A stretch of 64,000 bases of DNA from positions 124,001 to 188,000 of the forward strand of contig DATGJP010000078.1 of NCBI GenBank assembly GCA_035295125.1. The letters are read 5' to 3'. Origin of the DNA: JAICMB01 sp035295125 (GTDB lineage Bacteria > Acidobacteriota > Terriglobia > Bryobacterales > Bryobacteraceae). The notes beneath the pieces are model-generated. The model saw nothing but the letters and a program-made list of their open reading frames with translations. It was not told the DNA's origin and made no database searches. Shown here one piece after another: positions 34,559 to 42,299 of this stretch; within the stretch, counting starts at the first letter, position 1, and each line of letters starts with the position of its first letter. The position numbers and the translations under genes were made by a program.

Positions 34559-35872
34559 TTACCCGCGCGCCAACTGGTGGAACACCGAAACGACGTATTC
34601 CAGGTGGCTGTCCTTCAGCCCTGGGTAAACGCCCACCCAGAAAACGTTGTCCATGACGAAATCGGTGTTCTTGAGATCGCCCACAATACGCCGGTTCACG
34701 TCCTGGTAGGCCGGCTGCCGGACGAGATTGCCGGCAAAAAGCAGCCGCGTCGCAATGCGATTCCGTTCCAGGTGGCCGGTGACCTGGTCGCGCGTCAGCC
34801 CCGACCCGGGCCGCACCGCGATGGGAAATCCGAACCAGCTTGGATCGGCGCCCTCGGTCGCCTCCGGCAGAATGAACACGTCCTGCATATCGCCCAGACC
34901 TTCATACAAAGTCCGGAAGTTCGCCCGCCGCGCCTCGATGAATCGGGGGAGCTTCTTCAATTGCGCAACCCCGACTGCCGCCTGCATATCGGTCAGCTTC
35001 AGGTTGTAGCCGATATGGGAATACGTGAATTTGTGGTCGTAGCCGCAGGGCAGGGTGCCAAGCTGCCACCCAAACCGCTTCCCACAGGTGCCGTCTTTCC
35101 CTGGATCGCACCAGCAGTCCCGGCCCCAATCGCGAAAAGACTCGAATAGCGTCTTGAGCAGCGGCTGGTTGGTTAAAACGCATCCGCCTTCGCCCATCGT
35201 GATGTGGTGGGCCGGGTAGAAACTTACCGTTGCGAGATCTCCGAACGTGCCCACCAGTTGTCCCCGATAGGTCGAACCTACCGCGTCACAGCAGTCTTCG
35301 AGCAACCACAAGCCGTGCTTGCGGGCAAATGCCGTGACCGCGTCCAGGTTGTAAGGATTGCCGAGCGTGTGTGCCAGGAAGATCGCCCGCGTCCGGTCGC
35401 TCACAGCCGCCTCGAACGCAGTAACATCCACGTTGTACGTCGGAACCGTGATGTCCACAAACACCGGGACAAGGCCGTTTTGGACGATCGGGTTCACCGT
35501 GGTTGGGAACCCAGCGGCCACCGTGATCACCTCATCGCCCGGCTTTAGCTGCCGCGCGCCCAATTTCGGTGACGTCAGCGCTGAAACCGCCAGTAGGTTC
35601 GCCGAAGACCCCGAGTTGCACAAAACCGCATTCCGCAGCCCGAAGAACCGCGCAAATTCTTTTTCAAACTGCGCGGCATAGCGGCCGCTGGTGAGCCAGA
35701 ATTCCAGCGCCGAATCCACCAGCGTGACCAGTTCGTCCTCATCGAACACGCGGCCCGCATAGCGCACCGGGCTCACACCCGGCCGGAACTCTTCCTCGCC
35801 GAAGTGCTCCTGAAAATACTCGCGAACCTTGGAAAGAATCTCGGCCCGGACGTCGACACCGGCCGCGATCAT
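34559..35872 (-). CDS. rfbH: CDP-4-dehydro-6-deoxyglucose 3-dehydrase (E1, RfbH/AscC type)
   Basis: A 437-residue PMP and [2Fe-2S] enzyme that removes the C3 hydroxyl of CDP-4-keto-6-deoxyglucose on the way to 3,6-dideoxyhexoses. The PLP-lysine of aminotransferases is replaced by His: FYPAHHITMGEGG has H222/H223. The iron-sulfur pattern known for E1, C-x57-C-x-C-x7-C, is intact as C195, C253, C255 and C263. Both features separate it from ordinary DegT aminotransferases. The E3 reductase that reloads electrons is not in the window. Its start overlaps the stop of the upstream SDR gene by four bases. Confidence 0.95.
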   Translation of the reverse strand: MIAAGVDVRAEILSKVREYFQEHFGEEEFRPGVSPVRYAGRVFDEDELVTLVDSALEFWLTSGRYAAQFEKEFARFFGLRNAVLCNSGSSANLLAVSALTSPKLGARQLKPGDEVITVAAGFPTTVNPIVQNGLVPVFVDITVPTYNVDVTAFEAAVSDRTRAIFLAHTLGNPYNLDAVTAFARKHGLWLLEDCCDAVGSTYRGQLVGTFGDLATVSFYPAHHITMGEGGCVLTNQPLLKTLFESFRDWGRDCWCDPGKDGTCGKRFGWQLGTLPCGYDHKFTYSHIGYNLKLTDMQAAVGVAQLKKLPRFIEARRANFRTLYEGLGDMQDVFILPEATEGADPSWFGFPIAVRPGSGLTRDQVTGHLERNRIATRLLFAGNLVRQPAYQDVNRRIVGDLKNTDFVMDNVFWVGVYPGLKDSHLEYVVSVFHQLARG

Positions 35873-36987
35873 ACGAACGCCTCGACGCGCGCCGGCTGCG
35901 GTTGAACCGAGCCCTCCAACGCTCGCGAAAGCGCCCGCAGGCCATCACTGACGGACTCGCTCCACCGCAGATCGCTGTCAATCCTGCCTGCGTCGGCGAG
36001 GCGCGCCAGAAATGCCAGTCGCACGAACGTTTCCCGCCGCTCCCAGTCCCGTGAGTCCAGCGCGCGCAGTTTTGAAACCATGTCATCGATCGCGCCGCTG
36101 AGCGACATCAGCGGCTGGTGCGCCGGGGCCATCGCTCGAAAACGGGCGAAGCTGACTTTGTAGGACCGCTTATCAGGTCCGGCATCTCGGTTCAGACTGA
36201 TGCGCACACCCGGAATCCGCGCCGCGACCGCTTCCGCCAGGTCCGCTACCTGCCAATTCCACTCATCGCTACCCGCGTTCACCGCGAGGAAAGAATCGCC
36301 CTTTCTTCCAATGGCCCACTCGATCGCCCGGGCCATGTCCGTGACATGAATCAGCGGCCGCCAGGGAGTTCCATCGCTCAGAATCTTAACGGTGCCTTCT
36401 CGCAGAGCAGTGGCCACAAAATCGTTCAGTACCAGGTCGAGTCGAAGCCGTGGACTGTAGCCGCACGCGGTCGCAAATCGCAGGCACGTGACCGTAAAAT
36501 CCGCCGACGCGATCCCCGCCAGCCCCATCTCCGCCGCGACCTTCGAACGCGCATACGCCGTCAACGGCCCCAGCTCCGAGTCTTCGCTGCGTGCCGTCGA
36601 TTCCGCGCACCCGTACACGCTGCACGACGACGCGAACACAAATGAGCGAACGCCCGCTTTCCGGGCCTCCTGCGCGAGCCGGACCGTTGCCTGGGTATTG
36701 ATCTCATCCGTCACCCGCTCGTACGCTTTCCCGATCGGGTCGTTCGATACGCCCGCCAGATGAACCACCGCATCGGTCTGTCGCAGCAGGTCCGGCGGCA
36801 CATCCCGGACATCGCCAAAATATTGCGCCGTGAGGTGACGCTCCGGCAAGACCAGCCCATCGACGAGGCAGGGCGCGAAATACCCCGCATCGAACCCGAT
36901 CAGCTTTGCTTCCGGGATAGCCGCTCGAAGCTGCCGGACCACGCAGGGTCCTACGTACCCCATGTTCCCTGTGATGACAATTCTCAT
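35869..36987 (-). CDS. NAD-dependent epimerase/dehydratase in the rfb operon
   Basis: A 372-residue extended SDR. TGNMGYVG (6-13) is the nucleotide-binding turn; Y145 and K149 (AYARSK) with the FASSCSVYG strand form the active site. It lacks the TGHTGFKGSWL opening of CDP-glucose 4,6-dehydratase, so it is probably not RfbG. A 4-keto reductase or epimerase acting on the CDP sugar is the best guess. The reading frame extends upstream to 37086, but ATG 36987 overlaps the rfbF stop in an ATGA, a typical coupled start. The same four-base overlap links it to rfbH. Confidence 0.88.
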   Translation of the reverse strand: MRIVITGNMGYVGPCVVRQLRAAIPEAKLIGFDAGYFAPCLVDGLVLPERHLTAQYFGDVRDVPPDLLRQTDAVVHLAGVSNDPIGKAYERVTDEINTQATVRLAQEARKAGVRSFVFASSCSVYGCAESTARSEDSELGPLTAYARSKVAAEMGLAGIASADFTVTCLRFATACGYSPRLRLDLVLNDFVATALREGTVKILSDGTPWRPLIHVTDMARAIEWAIGRKGDSFLAVNAGSDEWNWQVADLAEAVAARIPGVRISLNRDAGPDKRSYKVSFARFRAMAPAHQPLMSLSGAIDDMVSKLRALDSRDWERRETFVRLAFLARLADAGRIDSDLRWSESVSDGLRALSRALEGSVQPQPARVEAFV

Positions 36988-37823
36988 CCGGCCAGAACCT
37001 CCACGTTTTCCCTCAACCTCTCGCTTAACGAATGCAGCCCTGTAGCCTGGTCCCAAACCTTCCACGGCGCCTGCCCGGACGACCACATCTGGTTCAAAGC
37101 CTGGTATTCCCGGAACGTATCCATGGCATAAAAGAAGCCGTCGTGCTGGTACGCACGCAACTGCGCGTTCTGGGTAAGCCGCTGCATCGGGTCATGCTCC
37201 AGAACGCAGGTGTCATCTCCGAGATACCCGAACACCTCGCGTTCGAAGACGAAATACCCCGCGCTGACCCAGCCCTCCACGCGAGGTTTCTCCGCGAATC
37301 GCTCCACCGCGCCGTCCCTGCCGACATCGACCACGCCAAAACGAGATACCGGCCGAACCGTCGTCACCGTAGCCGTTTTCCCATGGGACCGGTGGTACGC
37401 AAGCAACTCAGGAACATTCACATTCGACACGCCGTCCCCATACGTAACCATGAAGGTATCGGTGTCGATGTACTTCTGGACCCGCCGAAGACGTCCGCCC
37501 GTCATCGTCTCCAGCCCGGTGTCCGCCAACGTGACCCGAAACTCCTGTTCCTCATGAGTTCCGTGGTAGGTAATCTCATTCGGCTTCCCGAGCACGACCG
37601 TGAAATCGTTATTCATGGCCTCGTAGTTCAGGAAGTAGTCCTTGATCATGTCGCCGCGATACCCGAGGCACAGCACAAAATCATGAAAGCCATAGTGGGC
37701 ATAGAGCTTCATGATGTGCCACAGGATCGGCCGGCCCCCGACCTCCACCAGCGGCTTGGGCCTGAATTCGGTCTCTTCGCGCAAACGGGTACCGAGGCCG
37801 CCACACAGAATCACAACCTTCAC
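36984..37823 (-). CDS. rfbF: Glucose-1-phosphate cytidylyltransferase
   Basis: Makes CDP-glucose from CTP and glucose 1-phosphate, the first committed step to CDP-3,6-dideoxyhexoses. The 279-residue length fits the family (about 257-280). Visible motifs are VVILCGGLGTRLREE at 3-17, RPKPLVEVGGRPILWHIMK with K23, VTYGDGVSNVN, and the late VLEHDPMQRL. I chose GTG 37823 over ATG 37844 because AGGAG sits six bases before it and the family starts MKVVILCGG. It heads the minus-strand operon rfbF-SDR-rfbH-flippase and faces away from the YfhO-like gene. Confidence 0.95.
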   Translation of the reverse strand: MKVVILCGGLGTRLREETEFRPKPLVEVGGRPILWHIMKLYAHYGFHDFVLCLGYRGDMIKDYFLNYEAMNNDFTVVLGKPNEITYHGTHEEQEFRVTLADTGLETMTGGRLRRVQKYIDTDTFMVTYGDGVSNVNVPELLAYHRSHGKTATVTTVRPVSRFGVVDVGRDGAVERFAEKPRVEGWVSAGYFVFEREVFGYLGDDTCVLEHDPMQRLTQNAQLRAYQHDGFFYAMDTFREYQALNQMWSSGQAPWKVWDQATGLHSLSERLRENVEVLAG

Positions 37824-37829
37824 GAGGCT

Positions 37830-37834
37830 CTCCT
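37830..37834 (-). promoter_or_regulatory. Ribosome binding site deciding the rfbF start
   Basis: AGGAG on the minus strand lies six bases before GTG 37823. It argues for the GTG start and against the upstream ATG at 37844, which has no such site at the right distance. Confidence 0.75.
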
Positions 37835-37930
37835 GTTGGTGCAACCAGTCACTCTTTTTGATCGGTACGGTTGGGCTAAAGCAATAGAGTTGGTCCTAAA
37901 GTCAAACACAGGGGAACCGATTAAAACAGT

Positions 37931-40642
37931 GTGGATGTAAAGGCGGCCGTGCCGGCAAAGGAAATCGGTGTGCCTCCTGATATCCCTCAGGCGAAGACCT
38001 TAACTTTCAGGCCCACCCTGGACGTGCTTGCGATCGCCCTCATTGGATGCGTTGTTCTCGCAATTTCCTCCTTTTTGAGTTTCACCTCCGAAGTCCGGCT
38101 CGGTTCCCTCGCGATGCCGGTGTCGATCGATATCACCGGACTGAGCGCGTCGGATCGGTACGCCGTGAATGTCACGGTACGAACGCCTGTCCAGGACCAA
38201 TTCAACGGCCGGCCCGAGGAACTGCAGGCCTTCCGCACGTCCGAGGCGTTTAACTGGAAACTCGTCCGCACCTGGGTCCGCGGCGTGCATCTGCACATCA
38301 CGAAAGAGGCTCTTGCCCGCATACAGAGCGTCAACCTTACAATCGGCAGCCGACGCCTCGTGTTTGACCACCGGCAGATCGAGACCTGGGGTTTAACCGA
38401 TCCGATGTCCTGGGTTCTCCCCGGCGCCGCCGGCCAGGTTGTCTCCATCGAAGTGCCGTGGACGAAATATGTACCTGTAGGGACGGGTGACGTTCTGAAC
38501 TGGCCGTCGACAACGACAGTCGTATGGCGGTCCCTGCGGGTACCGCTGCTTTACGGCGTCCTCGCGATCTGCGTTGCCCTCTGGTTCCGGATACGGATTC
38601 AAGGCGGGAATCTGCTCACCATTTGCAACCGGATCCTAGGGGGTGGAATGCCATCCTCGGCCTCACCGGCTCGCGCGTGGTTTTTGGCGGGTGCGCTCAT
38701 CGTGATCACGGGAATCGCGGTAACGGAAGTACGACAGCCGTTTGCCTTTACCGAGGACGACGGCACCTCGCAGTTCCTGCCGGTCATTATGCAAGCGAGT
38801 CGGGGCCTGCTCGAAGGACATATTCCCGTCTGGAATCCGAATCAGTTCATGGGCGCGCCCACTATGACCGTCGGGATCTACACGTTAACGTATCCGCCGA
38901 CCTATCTAGCCTATGCGATCGCCCGTTTCGTCTTCGGGAACGAGTTACTGACGTTGGAGGTCTTTGCTCTCCTGCACCTGGCTGGCGGGTATGTTTTCAC
39001 ATTCCTAATGCTCCGCGGGATTGGCCTCAGCCCACCGCTTGCAGGCTCAGGAAGTGCATGCTTCGTCTTGTCCGGGTTCTTTCTGATCGCCGCGCGTTCG
39101 CAACTGACTTTTCTACCTCTCGCGGTTTGGGTACCACTGCTCATGATGTGCGTGAACCGCTTTGTAAAAGGTGAAGTGGGATGGAAATGGGCGGCGGCGA
39201 CAGGTGGCATCCTCGGCCTGCTGTTTCACGCTGGTCATGCGCAGATGTGGGTTTACACCGTGATGTTCTTCGTGCTCGCTTTGCTCTTGACCGCCCAGTG
39301 GCGCCGCGCCATATGGGCTATCCCCGCCCTGCTTTGCGGAGCAGCAATCGCCGCTCCGCTCTTTGTCCTTCAAGCGATCGAGACGGCGAAGATTGTCCGC
39401 GAGCCCGCTTATGGCTACGGCGTCGGGGGATTGATTCTTCAGATGTTGTTGCCCCTCGGCAAATGGGGAGGCGATCCCTATCTCCTGGGCACGTTTAACT
39501 CTGCCTATAACGGCGAATACGTCTATTCCGGAACGATCTTTACAGCGTGTTGTCTTTTCGCGATCGCAATGGCAGCCGCCACGCTGGTGTTGACCCGCAG
39601 CCTCAGCAACATGGTCCGTAATAATATCTGGCTTTTTTGTGCCGCGGCGGCGCTGGTCCTCTCGTTCGGAGGCACCGGGATTGCCTGGTCAGTGATGTCG
39701 CTGCTCCCGGTGTTCGACAAGTTCCGATGGCCGTTCAAGTTCATCTTCTTTTTCGATCTTTTTGCGATTACGGCTGGCGCTCTCGTTATTCAGCGCTGGG
39801 CACGTTCGCATCGAGTAATCACTATACTTTCCAGCGCCGCTATGGCTTTGATCCTGCTCCACGCGGCCTTTCCCCATCCCACCTGGTATAGTTACGCGGA
39901 TCGTCTGCAGCCCCAGCCTTCCTCAAAGTTCGCAACCGGTTCGCGCATCCTGCCCATCTTTCCCAAGCGCAGCGCGCAACAGGGTTATATCCCGGCAATG
40001 GCGCACAATTATCCGACCTATGCGGGAGTCCTCGCCTTTGCCGGCTACGACAGTTTTGTGGAAGGCTCGCGGCCCAATGAAACCGCGGCCCATGCACTTT
40101 ACGATCACCCGGTCGAGTCGGCCAAGGCTTACGGCATCTCATGGATGACGGTGCATGAATCGGCCTTCTGGCCCCGGTATTCCGAAAACCCTGTGATGTG
40201 GGATATGGAGAACGTCACCGCCTATGGCCTCGCTACGTTTCAGGATTTGCGGGCGGTCTCCGACCAAACTCTCCGCTTCCCCCACATGACCGCGTACCAC
40301 CTTCCCCATGCCGACCCCTTGGCCTTCTCGGGAGCAACGCCCCTCCCCGTGACCTTCGACGTCACCGGCGCCCACGTCGCCACCGCGGGCCTCGCACCCG
40401 GCAGCGCCGTTGTCGTTAACGTGCTCTGGCGCCCCTGGATGAAGATCGCCGGCCGGCCCGAGCGCCCAACAGCCGACGAATGGGGCCGCGTCCTGGTGCA
40501 TCTGGAAAAACCAGCCGATAGTCTATGGGTGCGCTACTCACCCCCCTGGGCGACGAGCTTTGGGGTTGGGGGCGTTCTGCTGATTACCGGCATCCTGGCC
40601 GCTATTTTGATTCGCAAACGGGAGATAGCATGCGCGAACTAG
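37931..40642 (+). CDS. YfhO-like polytopic membrane protein
   Basis: A 903-residue protein. One N-terminal helix (residues about 30-52) is followed by a beta-rich extracytoplasmic region to about residue 195. A multispan core with twelve or so helices follows, opening VRQPFAFTEDDGTSQFLPV and HIPVWNPNQFMGAPTM. A C-terminal extracytoplasmic domain of about 200 residues ends with a last helix. The NPNQFMGAP loop and final helix resemble YfhO, a putative glycolipid-linked glycosyltransferase. The start is uncertain; GTG 37931 is the first in frame. The stop overlaps the next gene by 13 bases, and it heads the seven-gene operon. Confidence 0.75.
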   Translation: MDVKAAVPAKEIGVPPDIPQAKTLTFRPTLDVLAIALIGCVVLAISSFLSFTSEVRLGSLAMPVSIDITGLSASDRYAVNVTVRTPVQDQFNGRPEELQAFRTSEAFNWKLVRTWVRGVHLHITKEALARIQSVNLTIGSRRLVFDHRQIETWGLTDPMSWVLPGAAGQVVSIEVPWTKYVPVGTGDVLNWPSTTTVVWRSLRVPLLYGVLAICVALWFRIRIQGGNLLTICNRILGGGMPSSASPARAWFLAGALIVITGIAVTEVRQPFAFTEDDGTSQFLPVIMQASRGLLEGHIPVWNPNQFMGAPTMTVGIYTLTYPPTYLAYAIARFVFGNELLTLEVFALLHLAGGYVFTFLMLRGIGLSPPLAGSGSACFVLSGFFLIAARSQLTFLPLAVWVPLLMMCVNRFVKGEVGWKWAAATGGILGLLFHAGHAQMWVYTVMFFVLALLLTAQWRRAIWAIPALLCGAAIAAPLFVLQAIETAKIVREPAYGYGVGGLILQMLLPLGKWGGDPYLLGTFNSAYNGEYVYSGTIFTACCLFAIAMAAATLVLTRSLSNMVRNNIWLFCAAAALVLSFGGTGIAWSVMSLLPVFDKFRWPFKFIFFFDLFAITAGALVIQRWARSHRVITILSSAAMALILLHAAFPHPTWYSYADRLQPQPSSKFATGSRILPIFPKRSAQQGYIPAMAHNYPTYAGVLAFAGYDSFVEGSRPNETAAHALYDHPVESAKAYGISWMTVHESAFWPRYSENPVMWDMENVTAYGLATFQDLRAVSDQTLRFPHMTAYHLPHADPLAFSGATPLPVTFDVTGAHVATAGLAPGSAVVVNVLWRPWMKIAGRPERPTADEWGRVLVHLEKPADSLWVRYSPPWATSFGVGGVLLITGILAAILIRKREIACAN

Positions 40643-41544
40643 TTCTGGTCACCGGCGGCGCCGGGTTCATCGGCAGTCACCTCTCGGCGGCCTTGCTCAC
40701 CCAGGGATATAAAGTCCGCGTCCTCGACAATCTTTCCTTAGGACGACGCGAATGGGTTCCCGAGGAAGCCGAATTCGTCAAAGGCGACATACGCGACCTG
40801 GCCACCTGCCGCGCGGCAGTCCACGGGTGCGCCGGGATCTTCCACATGGCGGCCATGAGCCGCTCCGCCGCTTCCCTCACCGCCATCGAATCCTGCACCG
40901 AAAACAACATCCTGGGCACGCAGAACATCCTGGCAGCCGCGCGCGAACACGGGGTAAGGAAGGTCGTCTACAGCGGCTCGTCGACCTACTATGGCAGCCA
41001 GCCTGTCCCCCATAAAGAAGGCATGCGCCCCGATTTCCTCAACATGTACGGACTCACCAAGTACGTTGGAGAGGAATACTGCCTGCTTTTCGATCGCCTC
41101 TACAAAACGCCTGCAGTCGTCCTGCGCTATTTCAACGTCTACGGCCCGCGCCAGCCCGAGACTGGCGCCTATGCCCTGGTGCTCGGTGTCTTCCTGCGCC
41201 GTTGGGCCGAAGGACAACCGCTCGAAATCCACGGCGACGGCAGCCAGCGCCGCGACTTCATCCACGTGCGCGACGTGGCTCGCGCCAACATCGCCGCCTA
41301 TGAATCGGAAGCCCACGGCGAAGTTTTCAACGTCGGCAGCGGAACCAGCATTTCGGTGAAGGAGCTGGCGGACATGATTTCTCCCGACCAGGTCTTCGGT
41401 CCCCGCCGGGTGGCCGACGCAGCCATGACCCTTGCCGACGTTAGCCGTACCCGCTCTCTCCTGGGCTGGGAGCCACAGGTCCCGTTTGAGGTGGGATTGC
41501 GGGAACTCCAGGTCCTAATGCCTGCCCTGCTCGCAGCGGTCTGA
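40630..41544 (+). CDS. UDP-glucose 4-epimerase-like SDR
   Basis: A 304-residue extended SDR with TGGAGFIGSHL at 8-18, active-site S/T in YSGSSTYYG, and Y140/K144 in NMYGLTKY. The later RYFNVYGPRQ, DGSQRRDFIHVRDVARA and FNVGSGTSISV blocks are those of UDP-glucose 4-epimerase and UDP-glucuronate epimerases. It should act on a nucleotide sugar. ATG 40630 is preceded by GGGAG and overlaps the end of the YfhO-like gene by 13 bases; an upstream extension to 40525 has no support. The GT2 gene begins two bases after its stop. Confidence 0.9.
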   Translation: MRELVLVTGGAGFIGSHLSAALLTQGYKVRVLDNLSLGRREWVPEEAEFVKGDIRDLATCRAAVHGCAGIFHMAAMSRSAASLTAIESCTENNILGTQNILAAAREHGVRKVVYSGSSTYYGSQPVPHKEGMRPDFLNMYGLTKYVGEEYCLLFDRLYKTPAVVLRYFNVYGPRQPETGAYALVLGVFLRRWAEGQPLEIHGDGSQRRDFIHVRDVARANIAAYESEAHGEVFNVGSGTSISVKELADMISPDQVFGPRRVADAAMTLADVSRTRSLLGWEPQVPFEVGLRELQVLMPALLAAV

Positions 41545-41546
41545 GT

Positions 41547-42299
41547 ATGGGCCGTCTCATCCGCTCCCTCTCAGTCGCCGCGCCAGCCTACAACGAGGCC
41601 GCATGCCTCGAAACGGTTGCCTCCGACTGGTTGGAGTACCTGCGCTCGCGCCCCGACCTTGACAGCTTCGAAATCGTAGTCTGCAACGATGGCAGCCGCG
41701 ACGCCACCGGCGCGATCCTGGACGCCCTCGCCGCCCGCGCCCCCGAAGTCCGGCCCATTCACCACGAAACCAACCAGGGCGCCGCCGCGGCGCTTACCAA
41801 CGCAATTCACCACACCACCAAGGACTGGATCCTCCTGATCGATTCCGACGGTCAGTTTCCCATCGAGATCTGCGATCGCATGATCGACGAGGTACGCGAG
41901 CGCTCCGCGGATGCCGTCATCGGCGTTCGCCGGGCGAAAGCCGACAGCCTGTTCCAGCGTTTTGGCTCCTGGCTCAGCGGCACGCTCTGCAACTGGTTCC
42001 ATGGCACGCACTATCGCGACTTCAACTGCGCCCTCAAGCTGGTGCCCGGCCCGGCCTTGCGAGCGCTCAACCTCGAAGCCAAGGGCTTGAACTATTCCGG
42101 CGAAATCACGTCCAAGCTGCTCGAAGAGGGCATTGCGTTTGCCGAAGTGGAAGTCGACCACGAACCGCGCGTCGCCGGCCGTTCCGCCGCGAAATCGCTG
42201 AAAAGCGCAGCCGACCGCCTCCTTTTCGTGGCATACATCGGCTTCCGGCAGCTTCTGTTCCGCTGCAAAGTCCTCCAAAGGCCCCAGTTATGCCGGTAA
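41547..42299 (+). CDS. Family 2 glycosyltransferase, polyprenyl-phosphate hexosyltransferase type
   Basis: A 250-residue GT2 enzyme. SVAAPAYNEAACLE and IVVCNDGSRDATG form the nucleotide-binding half. LLIDSDGQFPIE provides the metal motif D99-S-D101, followed by GVRRAKADSLFQRFGSWLSG and YRDFNCALKLVPG. The order resembles dolichol-phosphate mannosyltransferase and its bacterial relatives, which place one sugar on a polyprenyl phosphate. Unlike the GT2-like half of the next protein, its DxD motif is intact. Its last ten bases overlap the start of the YvcK-GT fusion gene, suggesting coupled translation and perhaps shared substrates. Confidence 0.9.
   Translation: MGRLIRSLSVAAPAYNEAACLETVASDWLEYLRSRPDLDSFEIVVCNDGSRDATGAILDALAARAPEVRPIHHETNQGAAAALTNAIHHTTKDWILLIDSDGQFPIEICDRMIDEVRERSADAVIGVRRAKADSLFQRFGSWLSGTLCNWFHGTHYRDFNCALKLVPGPALRALNLEAKGLNYSGEITSKLLEEGIAFAEVEVDHEPRVAGRSAAKSLKSAADRLLFVAYIGFRQLLFRCKVLQRPQLCR

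Noticed and set aside
34559..35872. Suspicion that RfbH had lost an iron-sulfur Cys because Lys occurs in CDPGKDGTC
   Set aside because: Counting spacings shows that the four ligands needed are C195, C253, C255 and C263, all present; the Lys position is not part of the pattern.
35869..36987. SDR as CDP-glucose 4,6-dehydratase (RfbG)
   Set aside because: The N-terminal TGHTGFKG-type motif of RfbG is absent (TGNMGYVG instead) and the other visible blocks are those of a general epimerase/reductase.
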